A stretch of DNA of 64,000 bases from CANDYO01 sp964627795 (lineage in GTDB: Bacteria; Pseudomonadota; Alphaproteobacteria; Rickettsiales; CANDYO01), in the NCBI GenBank assembly GCA_964627795.1, contig CAZVLF010000002.1, forward strand, positions 62,001 to 126,000, read 5' to 3'. Below the pieces are notes generated by a model. It searched no databases. It worked only from the letters and a program-made list of their open reading frames with translations, and had not been told where the DNA came from. Position 1 is the first letter of the stretch, and every line of letters starts with the position of its first letter. Below are positions 1-9,766 of this stretch, piece by piece. The position numbers and the translations under genes are program-made.

Positions 1-81
1 ATCGATTCCAAAGGGAAGGTCACCCATAAGAGCTTCACCTGAAATTTTTAATAATATACGTTTAAATTTATGATTTTTCAT
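1..81 (-). CDS. pyrH: UMP kinase, N-terminal fragment (runs off the left edge)
   Basis: Only the first 27 codons are in the window. They read MKNHKFKRILLKISGEALMG and continue DLPFGID. The K-R-I-L-L-K-I-S-G-E-A-L-M-G stretch is the nucleotide-binding start of bacterial UMP kinase, which phosphorylates UMP to UDP in pyrimidine synthesis. The ATG at 79-81 is preceded by a purine-rich GAGAG ribosome site. The gene continues leftward outside the window. The ankyrin gene lies 79 bases upstream on the same strand and is unrelated in function. Confidence 0.85.
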   Translation of the reverse strand, partial: MKNHKFKRILLKISGEALMGDLPFGID

Positions 82-160
82 TTTTCTCTCGTACTTGATT
101 GTATAATTTTTAGCATGAAGAAAGTTTTGATGCAAGGCTCAAGAAATTAAATCCTATAAA

Positions 161-1576
161 TTAAATTAGATCAGAATTATTAAAGCAGTTAGTACTAATA
201 TTATATGGGGTTATGCCAAGTAAGTTAGGGTAATGTATATTGGCACCATATGTTATTAATAAATCAGCCATTTTACAATCCTGATTTCTTGCAGCTATAT
301 GTAAGGCTGTTTCACCAAAAAAGTCAGGCTCTATGACAGCTTTTCTTTCAAGAAAATATTGTACAACTTCATATTGTTTAAAATTAACTGCAAGATCAAT
401 AGCATGATAGCCAAAATCTTCTTTTGAGTTTATAATATTATTTACATTTTTACCGGCAATTGACTTAACATTTTGCATATCTCCATTTATTGAGGCAGAA
501 ATTAATTTAATAGATCTTTTAGATAAAAATTTTCTTACCAAATCAGATTTATAAATCTCAGCAACTTGTTCTGGAGTTAATCCTTGATTATTTTGATTAA
601 ATATATTTGCACCTTTTAAAATTAGATATTTGGTAATTTCTATATTATTAGATCTTGCTGCTCCATGAAGAGGGCAATTTTTATCAGCTCCACTACAATC
701 ATTAACTTTGTTAGGATATTGGTATAAAATTTTTTTTACATGGTTAAAATAACTTAGGCAACAAGCTTTATATAAAAAAGTTGGTGAGTCATAAGGTGTT
801 ATAAAAGGGTTTCCTCCATTCTTTATAAGAAGATCTATCACAGCTTCTTTATGAGATATAGCGCTTCCAATTGCTATATGAAGAGGGGTATAGTTATCTT
901 TATTAACTGGATTTACATGACCTCCATGAATAATTATTTCTTCAATCACTCTTAAATTGCCTAATGCAGAGGCAAAATGAATAGGATAATCCGAGTTTTT
1001 ATTTCTTGAATTTAAAGTGATATTTTGTTTGATTAGAGAAAGTGAACTAATAGTATCATTATGAAATAAAGATAAAGTTAAGCAATTATTTCCTTCCTTA
1101 TTGTGGTAATTTATATTTGCTCCTAAGCTTAAAAAATAATTTACATATAATCTATACTCTGAGTTACAAGCAGAAATAAAGAAATGATTTATTTTAATAG
1201 AGAGGAAGCGAGAAATAAAACTATCTTTTTTGGCTAACTGTAAAGCGATAAGATTATCATTATTTTTAATAAGCTCATCAATATTTTTATCAACCAATTT
1301 TCTTACAATTTCTGCATTATCAAGAGAAGATGCAATATGCAAAGCAGTGTTACCATCTTTATCTTTAGCATTAATATTGATAGCTAGGTTTAAAAGACAT
1401 TCTATTAAATCTACTCTCTGTTTTTCTACCACTTTATGTAAAATTGTTTTTTCTTCACAGTCAGTCATATTAATTGCATGTTCAAGTTGTTTAGCAATAT
1501 TACAGAAAATCTTTGGTTGATGAGGATACAAATGGAATATTTCAAAAACAAAATTAGGGTAAGATGTACCACACAT
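161..1576 (-). CDS. Ankyrin-repeat protein, 471 aa
   Basis: The protein is built almost wholly of ankyrin units of about 33 residues. Recognisable cores include G-N-T-A-L-H-I-A-S, Y-P-I-H-F-A-S-A-L-G, Y-T-P-L-H-I-A-I, C-P-L-H-G-A-A-R and E-T-A-L-H-I-A-A-R-N-Q-D. No signal peptide or membrane segment is seen. Ankyrin proteins mediate protein-protein contacts, and in Rickettsiales several are secreted type IV effectors. That role here is inference, since no secretion signal can be read with confidence. It is a single gene between pyrH and a dacB-like gene, all on the minus strand. The N-terminal 40 residues are not ankyrin-like and could hold a separate function. Confidence 0.85.
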   Translation of the reverse strand: MCGTSYPNFVFEIFHLYPHQPKIFCNIAKQLEHAINMTDCEEKTILHKVVEKQRVDLIECLLNLAININAKDKDGNTALHIASSLDNAEIVRKLVDKNIDELIKNNDNLIALQLAKKDSFISRFLSIKINHFFISACNSEYRLYVNYFLSLGANINYHNKEGNNCLTLSLFHNDTISSLSLIKQNITLNSRNKNSDYPIHFASALGNLRVIEEIIIHGGHVNPVNKDNYTPLHIAIGSAISHKEAVIDLLIKNGGNPFITPYDSPTFLYKACCLSYFNHVKKILYQYPNKVNDCSGADKNCPLHGAARSNNIEITKYLILKGANIFNQNNQGLTPEQVAEIYKSDLVRKFLSKRSIKLISASINGDMQNVKSIAGKNVNNIINSKEDFGYHAIDLAVNFKQYEVVQYFLERKAVIEPDFFGETALHIAARNQDCKMADLLITYGANIHYPNLLGITPYNISTNCFNNSDLI

Positions 1577-1647
1577 AAGAATTATAGAAAAAATGAAGGA
1601 TTAGAATATATAAGCTCCATATATAGCTTCATATTTTATATTGTCAA

Positions 1648-2973
1648 TCAATATTTAATCATGGTTAATTTATCAATTATTGATTCTAGGAGCTGAGCTG
1701 TTTCTTTATTTTTCAAAATATGGCCATTTATCATGATAGAAAATGCAATTTTATTATTTAAGTAACCAGCAATATTATAAATATTACTCATGGAGCCAGT
1801 TTTGGCTTTGAGTGAAAGATGAGGATGATTTTTAAGAAACTCCTTTATTGTTCCATCTAATGAAGATGTAGCTAAAGAGTTATAAAAATACTTATTGGAG
1901 TAAGCTTTAAGAAAAAGCGAAACAATTTGCTCTGAGGTAAGTAAATTATATCTTGAGCTTCCAGATCCATCAACTAAACGAGATGATTCAGTACTTAAAT
2001 TTATTTCACTGCTTAAGATTTGATAAAGAGCTTTTATTCCCAACTTAAAACTTCCTTGCTTAGAAAAATATTCAGCACCAAGTGCTTTTAACAGAATATT
2101 AGCAATTAAGTTATCAGAATCCTTTTGAATTACTTTTATTATTTGAGAAAGTGGAGGTGAGTAATGTTCAGCTATTATATATGTATCAGGGTTAGAAGTC
2201 TTAAATATAATTTCCCCTGAGAAATCAATTTTACTACTAAATTCTTTAACAGTTTTTTCAATCATCAACTTCGGATCTTGGTAAGCTACATTTAGCTTTA
2301 ATGGTTGAGAGTTAATATCAATACATCCAGAAAATAAATAATAATTTCCTTCTTTTGCTTTAAGTTCTGCCTCACAATTAGGATCTTCTTTTGTAATAAT
2401 ATTATTTTCAAATTCAATGTTATCTGACAAAATTAAGCTAGCATAATCGCCTAATTTGTTGCCAGGTTTAAGCAGCCCTCTAAAACAGTTTTTATCTACT
2501 ACAACAGTGCTACTTGGAGCAGAAAAGCAAAATTTTGTATCTTCAATAGACCAACCATCGCCAAAATATTGGTCATCTAAATATTCAGTATCGATATAAA
2601 TATTTCTATATTTTTCTTGAGGAAGTTGATCTATAAGATTTTTAAGATTTTCTCTCGATAAAGTCGGATCTCCATAAAACTTAATATAAATATTATTATT
2701 TTGATCTTTTGATATACTTGTTTTAAATTTAAAATTTGGGCCCAAATAAATGAGTGAGGCATAGGTAGTGAATGATTTAACCACACTTGCAGGAATCATT
2801 GATTTAGAAGAATTATAAGAAAAAATCTTTTTCCCATTTTTTAAATCTTTTGCTAAAATAGAAATAAAAAAACTATCATTTTTCTTGATGATATTTTCTA
2901 TTTCTTCGCTGGCTGAGTCAAAATTAATAAATAAGGTTAAAATTATAAAAATAGAGTTTTTAAGCATTTCCAA
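1648..2973 (-). CDS. dacB: D-alanyl-D-alanine carboxypeptidase, PBP4 type (peptidase S13)
   Basis: Likely periplasmic enzyme that trims or cleaves peptidoglycan cross-links. The three active-site motifs of penicillin-binding proteins are visible in order: S-V-V-K in PASVVKSFT (about residue 62), S-R-Y-N in DGSGSSRYN (about 339) and KTG in KAKTGSMSN (about 391). The spacing and the DGSG-S-R-Y-N context are those of the S13/PBP4 family; length 441 is normal. A hydrophobic signal peptide covers the first 22 residues. The start overlaps the end of the yqgE-like gene by 14 bases; an ATG two codons later is equally possible. It suggests that the organism still makes or remodels some peptidoglycan. 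Confidence 0.88.
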   Translation of the reverse strand: MEMLKNSIFIILTLFINFDSASEEIENIIKKNDSFFISILAKDLKNGKKIFSYNSSKSMIPASVVKSFTTYASLIYLGPNFKFKTSISKDQNNNIYIKFYGDPTLSRENLKNLIDQLPQEKYRNIYIDTEYLDDQYFGDGWSIEDTKFCFSAPSSTVVVDKNCFRGLLKPGNKLGDYASLILSDNIEFENNIITKEDPNCEAELKAKEGNYYLFSGCIDINSQPLKLNVAYQDPKLMIEKTVKEFSSKIDFSGEIIFKTSNPDTYIIAEHYSPPLSQIIKVIQKDSDNLIANILLKALGAEYFSKQGSFKLGIKALYQILSSEINLSTESSRLVDGSGSSRYNLLTSEQIVSLFLKAYSNKYFYNSLATSSLDGTIKEFLKNHPHLSLKAKTGSMSNIYNIAGYLNNKIAFSIMINGHILKNKETAQLLESIIDKLTMIKY

Positions 2974-3589
2974 TAGAATTTAAAAATTTACTTGCATCAA
3001 TTCCACATATTTTTAGCGCTTTTTGCCATCTAAACGATGGGTCTTCTACAAATAATAATTTAAAAATACTATCATTTTGGCTTTTTTCTACTAAATTTGG
3101 CAATATTAACCAATCATTTTGTTTTAGTTCATTATTAAGTTGGTTTACTCCCCAACCACAATATCCTAAAGCTAACATTTTATACTGAGGGCCGCAGCTA
3201 GAAACTATATCTTTAATTATATATGCGCTAGTGCTTATACTTACTCCTTTGAATAATTCAATTGAAGGATTATTAGCATATTCACTGCTGTGAATGATTA
3301 TACCTTTATCTTGTTCTAAAGGTCCTCCAAAAAATATTTGTAAAGATGCATCTTTGCTAGGGATGATTTTAGAATTTTTTAGGTTTGATTTACTTTTATG
3401 TACTTTTAAAGATTCAAGGATCTCTTTTCCTTCAAGTAAATTGAGAATTTTATTTATCATTATTCCGCTTGATCCTGATTTATCGTGAGATAAAAGAAGG
3501 ATGATAGATTTATGAAATATAAGGCCATGATTTGAAAATGGACTGCTAATCAGTATATCGCCGGGTTTAAGAGAGTGATAACTAACCAA
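2960..3589 (-). CDS. YqgE/AlgH family protein (UPF0301)
   Basis: A cytoplasmic protein of 209 residues belonging to the conserved YqgE/AlgH family, whose biochemical role is unsettled. The family signature near the N-terminus is clear: L-K-P-G-D-I-L-I-S-S-P, then I-I-L-L-L-S-H-D and G-I-M-I-N-K, followed by F-F-G-G-P-L and L-G-Y-C-G-W-G. The start codon is TTG, chosen because a full Shine-Dalgarno GGAGGT lies 8 bases upstream inside the last codons of the M48 protease gene and because the family motif follows at once. It sits 2 bases after the protease and overlaps the dacB gene, so translation is probably coupled. Confidence 0.85.
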   Translation of the reverse strand: MVSYHSLKPGDILISSPFSNHGLIFHKSIILLLSHDKSGSSGIMINKILNLLEGKEILESLKVHKSKSNLKNSKIIPSKDASLQIFFGGPLEQDKGIIIHSSEYANNPSIELFKGVSISTSAYIIKDIVSSCGPQYKMLALGYCGWGVNQLNNELKQNDWLILPNLVEKSQNDSIFKLLFVEDPSFRWQKALKICGIDASKFLNSIGNA

Positions 3590-3591
3590 TT

Positions 3592-4923
3592 TTATTGACC
3601 TCCACTTGACTTACTATATTCTAAAATATCACTAGCTCTAAGATATTGCTTACTCCCAACAGGAGACATTTTTAAAACTTTTGCTGCTAAAATCTTGCTT
3701 TTTCCAAAAGCATTTTGATGAAAATAATATTCAGCAAGAGCTAATATAGCTTTATCTTGTTGTTTTACTAATGCATAGGCTTTAGAAAGCATAAAATAAG
3801 CCATTAAATTATCATTTTCTACTGCTACAATTTGGTTTAATATAGTTATTGCTTCACTTGCAAGTTTATTATTATAAGAAGCTGATGCAAGATTAATTTT
3901 CGCTACAGCAAATTCAAGCTTAAATAATTTATCTGTGGGCATTAAAGAGAGAGCTTTAAAATAGTAGGTATGTGCTAAATCTAATTTTCCGTTTTCAAAA
4001 TAATATTGGGCTTTAAGTTCTAATAAATATGGATCATTAGGAGAGTTTTCTATTATTTTATTGAGTAATTCAATGGCTTTTTCATATTGACCTGAACGAA
4101 AATAGCTTATGGATAATCCGTAAATATCATTTTTATAAAGCTCTTTAGTTTGACTAGGGTTACTAATAAATGCATTTAATTTGGTGGCTAACCTTTTAAA
4201 AATTGTAATAGTTTCTTGAGTTACATTGTTACCAAATTTACCTAGCTTACTTTTTATAGCGTTTTGTAGGCCTGTAAGTCTTTCTTGCGTCATTGGATGT
4301 GTGCTAAGATAAGGAACTGCATCATAACCTGCTTCACTTTTTGCCATGAAAGTAAAAAAATTGATTAAGCCTTGGCCATTATTGTTTGTTTTATAAAGGA
4401 GATCAATTGCTATCTTATCTGCTTCTATTTCATGCCCACGCGAATAAGACATCATCTTCCTTATAGAAGCATTAGCAGAGGCTGTGCCAATAAAAATTCC
4501 TGCATCAGGTCCTCCAGCAAACATACCTGCTAAACCTAATATTGTACCTGCTAAAGCGAGGTATTTAGTTTCTTCTAATTCCTGGCGGAGATTAATTAAG
4601 TGTCCAGCATAAATATGCGCTATTTCATGAGCTAAAACACCATATAAAATGTTAGGATCATAAGCAAATTTAATTAGCAAGCCTGAATGAATAAATATAT
4701 TGCCTCCATTGGTTACAAAGGCATTATAAGAAGGATCAGTAATAATTCTAATTTTAATCGCTTTAGGATCTAATTTTGCAACATTTAGAAGAGGAGTAAT
4801 AAAAGATTTTATTTTATTTTCTATCTCAGCATCAGTAATTATTTGAATTTGTTTGCTTGCTTGAGCAAAAGATGAAAGAGTGATGATTAACCAAAAAACA
4901 ATTTTCTTAATCATTTTATTCAT
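3592..4923 (-). CDS. M48-family zinc metalloprotease with TPR repeats (BepA-like)
   Basis: A probable periplasmic protease for outer-membrane protein quality control. A signal peptide covers about residues 1-22. The zinc site H-E-I-A-H is near residue 100, and the third ligand lies in the GHEIEADKIA segment. Several TPR units follow from about residue 265 (Y-E-K-A-I-E-L-L-N-K-I-I; L-D-L-A-H-T-Y-Y-F-K-A-L). This order is that of BepA/YfgC, and 443 residues is close to the family length. It overlaps ubiA by 4 bases and leads into the yqgE gene. A second, smaller M48-like protease lies at 46608-47297. Confidence 0.88.
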   Translation of the reverse strand: MNKMIKKIVFWLIITLSSFAQASKQIQIITDAEIENKIKSFITPLLNVAKLDPKAIKIRIITDPSYNAFVTNGGNIFIHSGLLIKFAYDPNILYGVLAHEIAHIYAGHLINLRQELEETKYLALAGTILGLAGMFAGGPDAGIFIGTASANASIRKMMSYSRGHEIEADKIAIDLLYKTNNNGQGLINFFTFMAKSEAGYDAVPYLSTHPMTQERLTGLQNAIKSKLGKFGNNVTQETITIFKRLATKLNAFISNPSQTKELYKNDIYGLSISYFRSGQYEKAIELLNKIIENSPNDPYLLELKAQYYFENGKLDLAHTYYFKALSLMPTDKLFKLEFAVAKINLASASYNNKLASEAITILNQIVAVENDNLMAYFMLSKAYALVKQQDKAILALAEYYFHQNAFGKSKILAAKVLKMSPVGSKQYLRASDILEYSKSSGGQ

Positions 4924-5777
4924 AAAATATGCCTTGTTGCTAGGGTGGCAAAATACATAAATAAGCCTACAAAAAAATTGAGCTTAAATCTTCTTCGACA
5001 ATTATCAATATCATCAATAACTATTGTTTTTACTTGCCAAAATAAAATTGAGATAGGAAGAATTATCCATATATTATAATATTTCCCAATATTAATCATA
5101 TTGCCAGAAAAAAAGAACATTGTTGCAGTGATAGTATAAAAAATATTTAAAAATTTTTCAGTTTTTTCTCCAAAGTAAATTGCTGTTGATTTAACCCCTA
5201 GCTTTATATCGTCTTTTACATCTTGTAATGCATAAATAGTGTCATATCCTAAAGTCCAAAAAATACAACCAATATAAAGGAGAAATGCAGGCAAAGATAA
5301 TTTTTCATGAATAGATAACCATGCAATTAATACTCCAATATTATAGGTTATGCCTAAAAATAATTGAGGGAAGTATGTGAATCTTTTACAAAAAGGATAA
5401 ATTATAATCAATAAGATAGAAAATAACGAAATTAATATGGCTGGCTTATTGAAAAAAAATAGCAAACTTGCTGAGGCTAAAAGAAGAATTACTACAAGAT
5501 TTGTTGCTTCTTTAATTTGTAACTTCCCGGTTGTTATAGGTCTTTCTTTAGTTCTAAAAACTTTGCAATCGATATCAGCGTCTATTATGTCATTAATTAT
5601 ACAGCCAGCAGATCTCATTAAAATGCTTCCGATAATAAAAATAATAGTATATTTCAAGTTAAAGTAACCTGAATTTGCCATATTTAGAGAAATTAAGCAT
5701 GGCCAAAGCAGTAAGAAAATGCCAATAGGTTGATTTAATCTCATCGCTTCAGAGTATATTTTTATTTTATTTCTCAT
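4920..5777 (-). CDS. ubiA: 4-hydroxybenzoate polyprenyltransferase
   Basis: An integral membrane prenyltransferase that joins the polyprenyl tail to 4-hydroxybenzoate in ubiquinone synthesis. Both aspartate-rich motifs of UbiA enzymes are present: N-D-I-I-D-A-D-I-D near residue 62, and Y-A-L-Q-D-V-K-D-D near 183 followed by G-V-K-S-T-A-I-Y-F-G. About eight hydrophobic helices run through the 285 residues. The start overlaps the end of the upstream LtaS-like gene by 11 bases and the stop overlaps the protease by 4, so it is part of one tight operon. Ubiquinone synthesis fits an aerobic respiratory alphaproteobacterium. Confidence 0.92.
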   Translation of the reverse strand: MRNKIKIYSEAMRLNQPIGIFLLLWPCLISLNMANSGYFNLKYTIIFIIGSILMRSAGCIINDIIDADIDCKVFRTKERPITTGKLQIKEATNLVVILLLASASLLFFFNKPAILISLFSILLIIIYPFCKRFTYFPQLFLGITYNIGVLIAWLSIHEKLSLPAFLLYIGCIFWTLGYDTIYALQDVKDDIKLGVKSTAIYFGEKTEKFLNIFYTITATMFFFSGNMINIGKYYNIWIILPISILFWQVKTIVIDDIDNCRRRFKLNFFVGLFMYFATLATRHIL

Positions 5778-7623
5778 TCACAACCTTCAACTTACCATTA
5801 GTAAACAAATAATATGCTGACTGATAATAATTTATAGCTTGGTTAACTTGATTTTGATCTAATTCAGTTTCTTCTAATTTAAAATTATCCAGTATTTGGT
5901 ATGTTTGAGCCGCTTTTATAGGGGATAAAACAGTTAATTTACCATCAGCCATTAAGCCTAATTTTTGATATGTAGAGATAAAAGCATTCTCATATTTTTT
6001 AGAGAATATATCATTACCAAAAAATTTACTCTCATATGAGATATTAAGTAAACCTAGAATTGTTGGTGCTAAATCAATTTGGCTAGCCATTTTATGTACA
6101 ACTTTAGGTTCGATAATTTTCGGTGCATATATTAGTAATGGAATATGATATTTTTGAGGAGGAAGAGCAACTTTTCCAGCACTTCCAGCGCAGTGATCGG
6201 CGGTTATAACAAAAATAGTATTATTAAACCATGGTTTAGTTGAAGCTGATTGTAAAAATTTGCCTAAAGCATAGTCTGTGTATTTTACTCCACCTTCACG
6301 GTTTAATTTAGATGCTATATCAATTCTACCTTGTGGAAATGTAAAAGGCCTATGGTTTGAGGTGGTCATTACTAAAGAAAAGAACTTTTTCTTATTGTTA
6401 AAAGATTGATCAGCTTCCTTAAGAACCTGTTTATATAGGTCCTCGTCTGATATGCCCCAAATATTTTCAAATTCTACTTCATTTGCAGGAACATCTTTCC
6501 TATCAATAGTTTTAAAACCATTATGGGCAAAAAAGTAATTCATATTGTCAAAATATCCATATCCACCATAAATAAACTTGCTTTCATATCCATTATTATT
6601 TAAGACTGAACCAATAGAATATAAATTTTCATTATTTTTACGTCTAAGAATAGATTGCCCTGGTATAGGAGGAAGACCAAGAGTTATAGCTTCTAAACCT
6701 CTAACAGTTCTTGTTCCAGTAGCAAAAAAATTGTCAAAATATATACTTTCATTGATTAATTTGCTTAAGTTTGGTGTTAATTCTTTTCCCTCATAAATAG
6801 ATCCTATAAAGTGGGCACTTAAGCTTTCAATAGTAATTAATATAACATTATAGTTTTTTTCAGGAGACTGAGGTTGAACCATTCTAGTTAGGCTTCCCTT
6901 TTCAGAAATCATTTTTCCTAAATCAGCTAAAGATTCTTCGTCATCCTTACTTTTATAAAATTGGTAATAGTCTAAGGAGTTGTTTAAGAAAGCAGAAAAT
7001 AGATTATAAAGCCCATTTTTACTTATTTCATTAAGATAGTTATTTTCTTTGATATCAGTGAGTTTTGGATTATAGAAATTGTAACTTACAATGCATATAA
7101 ATAAATAAGTTAAAAAGTTATATGCTTTGCTTTTAAGATCAATTGGCTGCTGAAAAAAATATTTTATTACAGGCTTGAGTATAAAGAAAAATATGGATGC
7201 TATAATAAAAATTATAGGAATAATAATATGCATAGGGTAAGATTCTTTAATATTTCCTATAACTTCTTGAGTATAAACTAAGTAATCAACAGCAATGAAG
7301 TTAAACCTAGTTGAAAATTCAAGCCAGAATGTAAATTCTGAAGCAATTAAAAAACATAGTGCAAAGATGACTGCAAAATATATCAAAGAATAAATATAGG
7401 AATTAATCTTTGAGTAGAAAATTTTATTTGGAATTATTAAGCGGAAAAGTGATAATAAAGCAATAATATAAAATGAAGTTATAACATCATTTATCAACCC
7501 AAAACTAAATGCTTTTAAGGCCTCAAGTAATGATAAATCTATTTCATGTTGGTAAACAGCAAAGGAATATAAAATTGCTCTACTTATAAAATTAAAAATC
7601 AAAAAAATTATTAATGCTAACAT
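5767..7623 (-). CDS. LTA synthase / phosphoglycerol transferase family protein (sulfatase fold)
   Basis: Five hydrophobic N-terminal helices (about residues 1-180) are followed by a large extracytoplasmic alkaline-phosphatase-type domain. Motifs include I-L-I-T-I-E-S-L-S, the nucleophile loop T-G-T-R-T-V-R-G, D-N-M-N-Y-F-F-A-H-N-G-F and the metal site I-T-A-D-H-C. Such enzymes move phosphoglycerol or phosphoethanolamine onto envelope glycans or lipids; the substrate here is unknown. A start at 7674 would be a TTG inside radA. I prefer ATG 7623, 4 bases past the radA stop, with AGAAG 7 bases upstream, giving 618 residues. A second relative, now split, is at 49502-50852. Confidence 0.82.
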   Translation of the reverse strand: MLALIIFLIFNFISRAILYSFAVYQHEIDLSLLEALKAFSFGLINDVITSFYIIALLSLFRLIIPNKIFYSKINSYIYSLIYFAVIFALCFLIASEFTFWLEFSTRFNFIAVDYLVYTQEVIGNIKESYPMHIIIPIIFIIASIFFFILKPVIKYFFQQPIDLKSKAYNFLTYLFICIVSYNFYNPKLTDIKENNYLNEISKNGLYNLFSAFLNNSLDYYQFYKSKDDEESLADLGKMISEKGSLTRMVQPQSPEKNYNVILITIESLSAHFIGSIYEGKELTPNLSKLINESIYFDNFFATGTRTVRGLEAITLGLPPIPGQSILRRKNNENLYSIGSVLNNNGYESKFIYGGYGYFDNMNYFFAHNGFKTIDRKDVPANEVEFENIWGISDEDLYKQVLKEADQSFNNKKKFFSLVMTTSNHRPFTFPQGRIDIASKLNREGGVKYTDYALGKFLQSASTKPWFNNTIFVITADHCAGSAGKVALPPQKYHIPLLIYAPKIIEPKVVHKMASQIDLAPTILGLLNISYESKFFGNDIFSKKYENAFISTYQKLGLMADGKLTVLSPIKAAQTYQILDNFKLEETELDQNQVNQAINYYQSAYYLFTNGKLKVVNEK

Positions 7624-7627
7624 ATAA

Positions 7628-8986
7628 TTACTTCTTATATAAATCTGATAGTTGTTTAATGTGTCCAATCTCAATTAAATGCATTCTTTTATCCTTAAAC
7701 TTTGTTCCAAATGGAACTATTGCTGTAGTGAAACCTAATTTAACAGCTTCCTTAAGTCTTGTTTCTGCATGGCTTACTTTTCTTATTTCTCCTGATAAAC
7801 CAATTTCACCAAAAACTATTGAATCAGAAGGATTTGATTTGTTAGTAAATGAAGAGATTAATGCGCATGATACAGCAAGATCTGCAGCAGGTTCATTTAT
7901 TTTAAGTCCACCGACTATATTTAAATATACTTCTTTATCATAAAGATTCATACCATATCTAACACCTAGAACTGCTATTATCATTGATAAGCGGTTGAGG
8001 TCCCAACCAACAACAGATCTTCTTGGTGTTGGAATAAATGAAGGTGCTATAAGAGCTTGAACCTCAACAAGCATTGGTCTTGTTCCTTCTATTCCTGCTA
8101 GAACACTTGATCCACTGGCTTTTCTTTCTGAAGGAGATAAGAATAATTCCGATGGGTTTTCTACTTCTTTTAAACCTAGCTCTTGCATTTCAAAAACACC
8201 AATTTCATTTATACCACCAAATCTGTTTTTTACTGCCCTTAAAATTCTAAAATGATGGCCTCTTTCTCCTTCAAAATATAACACGGTGTCAACCATATGC
8301 TCTAGTACCTTAGGGCCCGCAAGCTGACCATCTTTAGTAACATGTCCAACAATAAGAACAATAATACCTTTAGACTTAGCATAATTAACTATTTCATGTG
8401 AGCAGGCTTTAACTTGAGAAACTGTTCCTGGAGCTGAATTAAACTCATTTACATACATAGTTTGAATAGAATCAATTACCACTAAGTCAAGATCATTATC
8501 ACGCTCTATAATATTCATGATATCATGAATATTAGTAGCAGATAAAAGTTTTACAGGAGCATTAGATAAATTTAACCTTTTAGCACGTAATTTTATTTGC
8601 TCAGTTGATTCTTCACCTGAGACATAAGCGCAATTAACTTTATTAATGGCAAGTTTAGATACAAGCTGTAATAGAAGTGTTGATTTCCCAATTCCTGGAT
8701 CCCCACCTATTAGGATTACCGATCCCTTTACCAATCCTCCACCAAGAACTCTATCTAATTCTGAAAATGAAGTGGGAAGACGATCATATTCATTAATATC
8801 GGCTGATAATGATTGAAAAGAAAGAGAATCACTAGATGTGTTGATAGGAGTTTTTTTACTTTCTTGTTTATTTATGGTTTCTTCCTGAAGGCAATTCCAT
8901 TCCCCACAATCTTCACATCTTCCCGACCATTTAGGGTGGATTGCTCCACAGCTTTGGCAAACATAACAGGTTTTATTCTTACTCAT
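7628..8986 (-). CDS. radA: DNA repair protein RadA
   Basis: A RecA-like ATPase and branch-migration factor in recombinational repair. Domains appear in order: an N-terminal four-cysteine zinc finger (C-Y-V-C-Q-S-C-G and C-E-D-C-G, residues 7-30), Walker A GGDPGIGKST near residue 95, the RadA-specific K-N-R-F-G motif near 257, and a C-terminal Lon-like domain ending near residue 440. The 452-residue length is normal. It is probably the first gene of the operon that continues through the LtaS-like gene, ubiA, protease, yqgE and dacB. The start ATG at 8984-8986 is preceded by an AT-rich spacer with no strong ribosome site. Confidence 0.95.
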   Translation of the reverse strand: MSKNKTCYVCQSCGAIHPKWSGRCEDCGEWNCLQEETINKQESKKTPINTSSDSLSFQSLSADINEYDRLPTSFSELDRVLGGGLVKGSVILIGGDPGIGKSTLLLQLVSKLAINKVNCAYVSGEESTEQIKLRAKRLNLSNAPVKLLSATNIHDIMNIIERDNDLDLVVIDSIQTMYVNEFNSAPGTVSQVKACSHEIVNYAKSKGIIVLIVGHVTKDGQLAGPKVLEHMVDTVLYFEGERGHHFRILRAVKNRFGGINEIGVFEMQELGLKEVENPSELFLSPSERKASGSSVLAGIEGTRPMLVEVQALIAPSFIPTPRRSVVGWDLNRLSMIIAVLGVRYGMNLYDKEVYLNIVGGLKINEPAADLAVSCALISSFTNKSNPSDSIVFGEIGLSGEIRKVSHAETRLKEAVKLGFTTAIVPFGTKFKDKRMHLIEIGHIKQLSDLYKK

Positions 8987-9050
8987 AAATAATGCAAATA
9001 TTGAAATTCAGCTTAGTATAACTTCTTTTTTATAAAATTAATAGTGTTTA

Positions 9051-9752
9051 CTAATTATTTTCGATTTGTTTTTTATGATAGATAACGTAAATTACAGCAA
9101 GCGCAATTCCTGATAAAAGCCAAGTTAATGCGTAACCTAGATGATGATTACGAAGATTTGGCTCAAGGTCTCTTCCTCGTGGTAATATATTAGGGTTATC
9201 TTTAGCTAAAATATAATAATTTTCTACATGTTTATCTAAAAATGTGCTTATTTGAGATAAATCAATGTAAAACCAAAGATTTCTTTCCGGTTGATTTTCA
9301 TGAACATAAAGAGGTTTTTCTTCGCTCTTCATTATTGTTCCTTCAATTTCAACAAGATTTTTTATTAAAGTTTCAGGTCTTTTCGAACTGTCTTTCTTTT
9401 TTTCTGGAACCCATCCTCGGTTAATAATTAAAATCCTATTATCCTCCAAGCGAAGTGGAGTTAGAATATAGTAACCATTTTCTCCTTTAAATTGTCGGCT
9501 TCCTCCGTACATGTGCATTTCATGTTCATGAAAAAACTCTCCTTTTATTCGAACTTTGCGATAAAGCATAGAGGATAAATTAACTTCACTCGGTAGGTCA
9601 ATAGTTGATAATAAACTACGCTCTTTAATTTCTTTAATTAGATTTTCTTTCCATATTAACCTATTAAATTGCCAATAGCTTAAAGAAAATAAAAGAATCA
9701 AGCCTGGTATAGTTAAGAATGTAGGCCAGAATTTAGGTTTAAAGCCAATCAT
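9051..9752 (-). CDS. SURF1-family cytochrome oxidase assembly protein
   Basis: A membrane protein of 233 residues that helps assemble the heme a centre of cytochrome c oxidase. It has the SURF1 layout: one helix near the N-terminus (about 10-28), a periplasmic domain with Y-R-K-V-R-I-K-G-E-F and I-L-I-N-R-G-W-V-P, and a second helix near the C-terminus after N-H-H-L-G-Y-A-L-T-W. These are the family signatures. It lies 65 bases downstream-facing from radA and 14 bases after grxD on the same strand. Confidence 0.9.
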   Translation of the reverse strand: MIGFKPKFWPTFLTIPGLILLFSLSYWQFNRLIWKENLIKEIKERSLLSTIDLPSEVNLSSMLYRKVRIKGEFFHEHEMHMYGGSRQFKGENGYYILTPLRLEDNRILIINRGWVPEKKKDSSKRPETLIKNLVEIEGTIMKSEEKPLYVHENQPERNLWFYIDLSQISTFLDKHVENYYILAKDNPNILPRGRDLEPNLRNHHLGYALTWLLSGIALAVIYVIYHKKQIENN

Positions 9753-9766
9753 ATAAAAAAGTTATC

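Noticed and set aside
1230..1696. Two plus-strand frames over and beyond the ankyrin gene
   Set aside because: The ankyrin frame on minus is certain, and the overlapping frames have no support.
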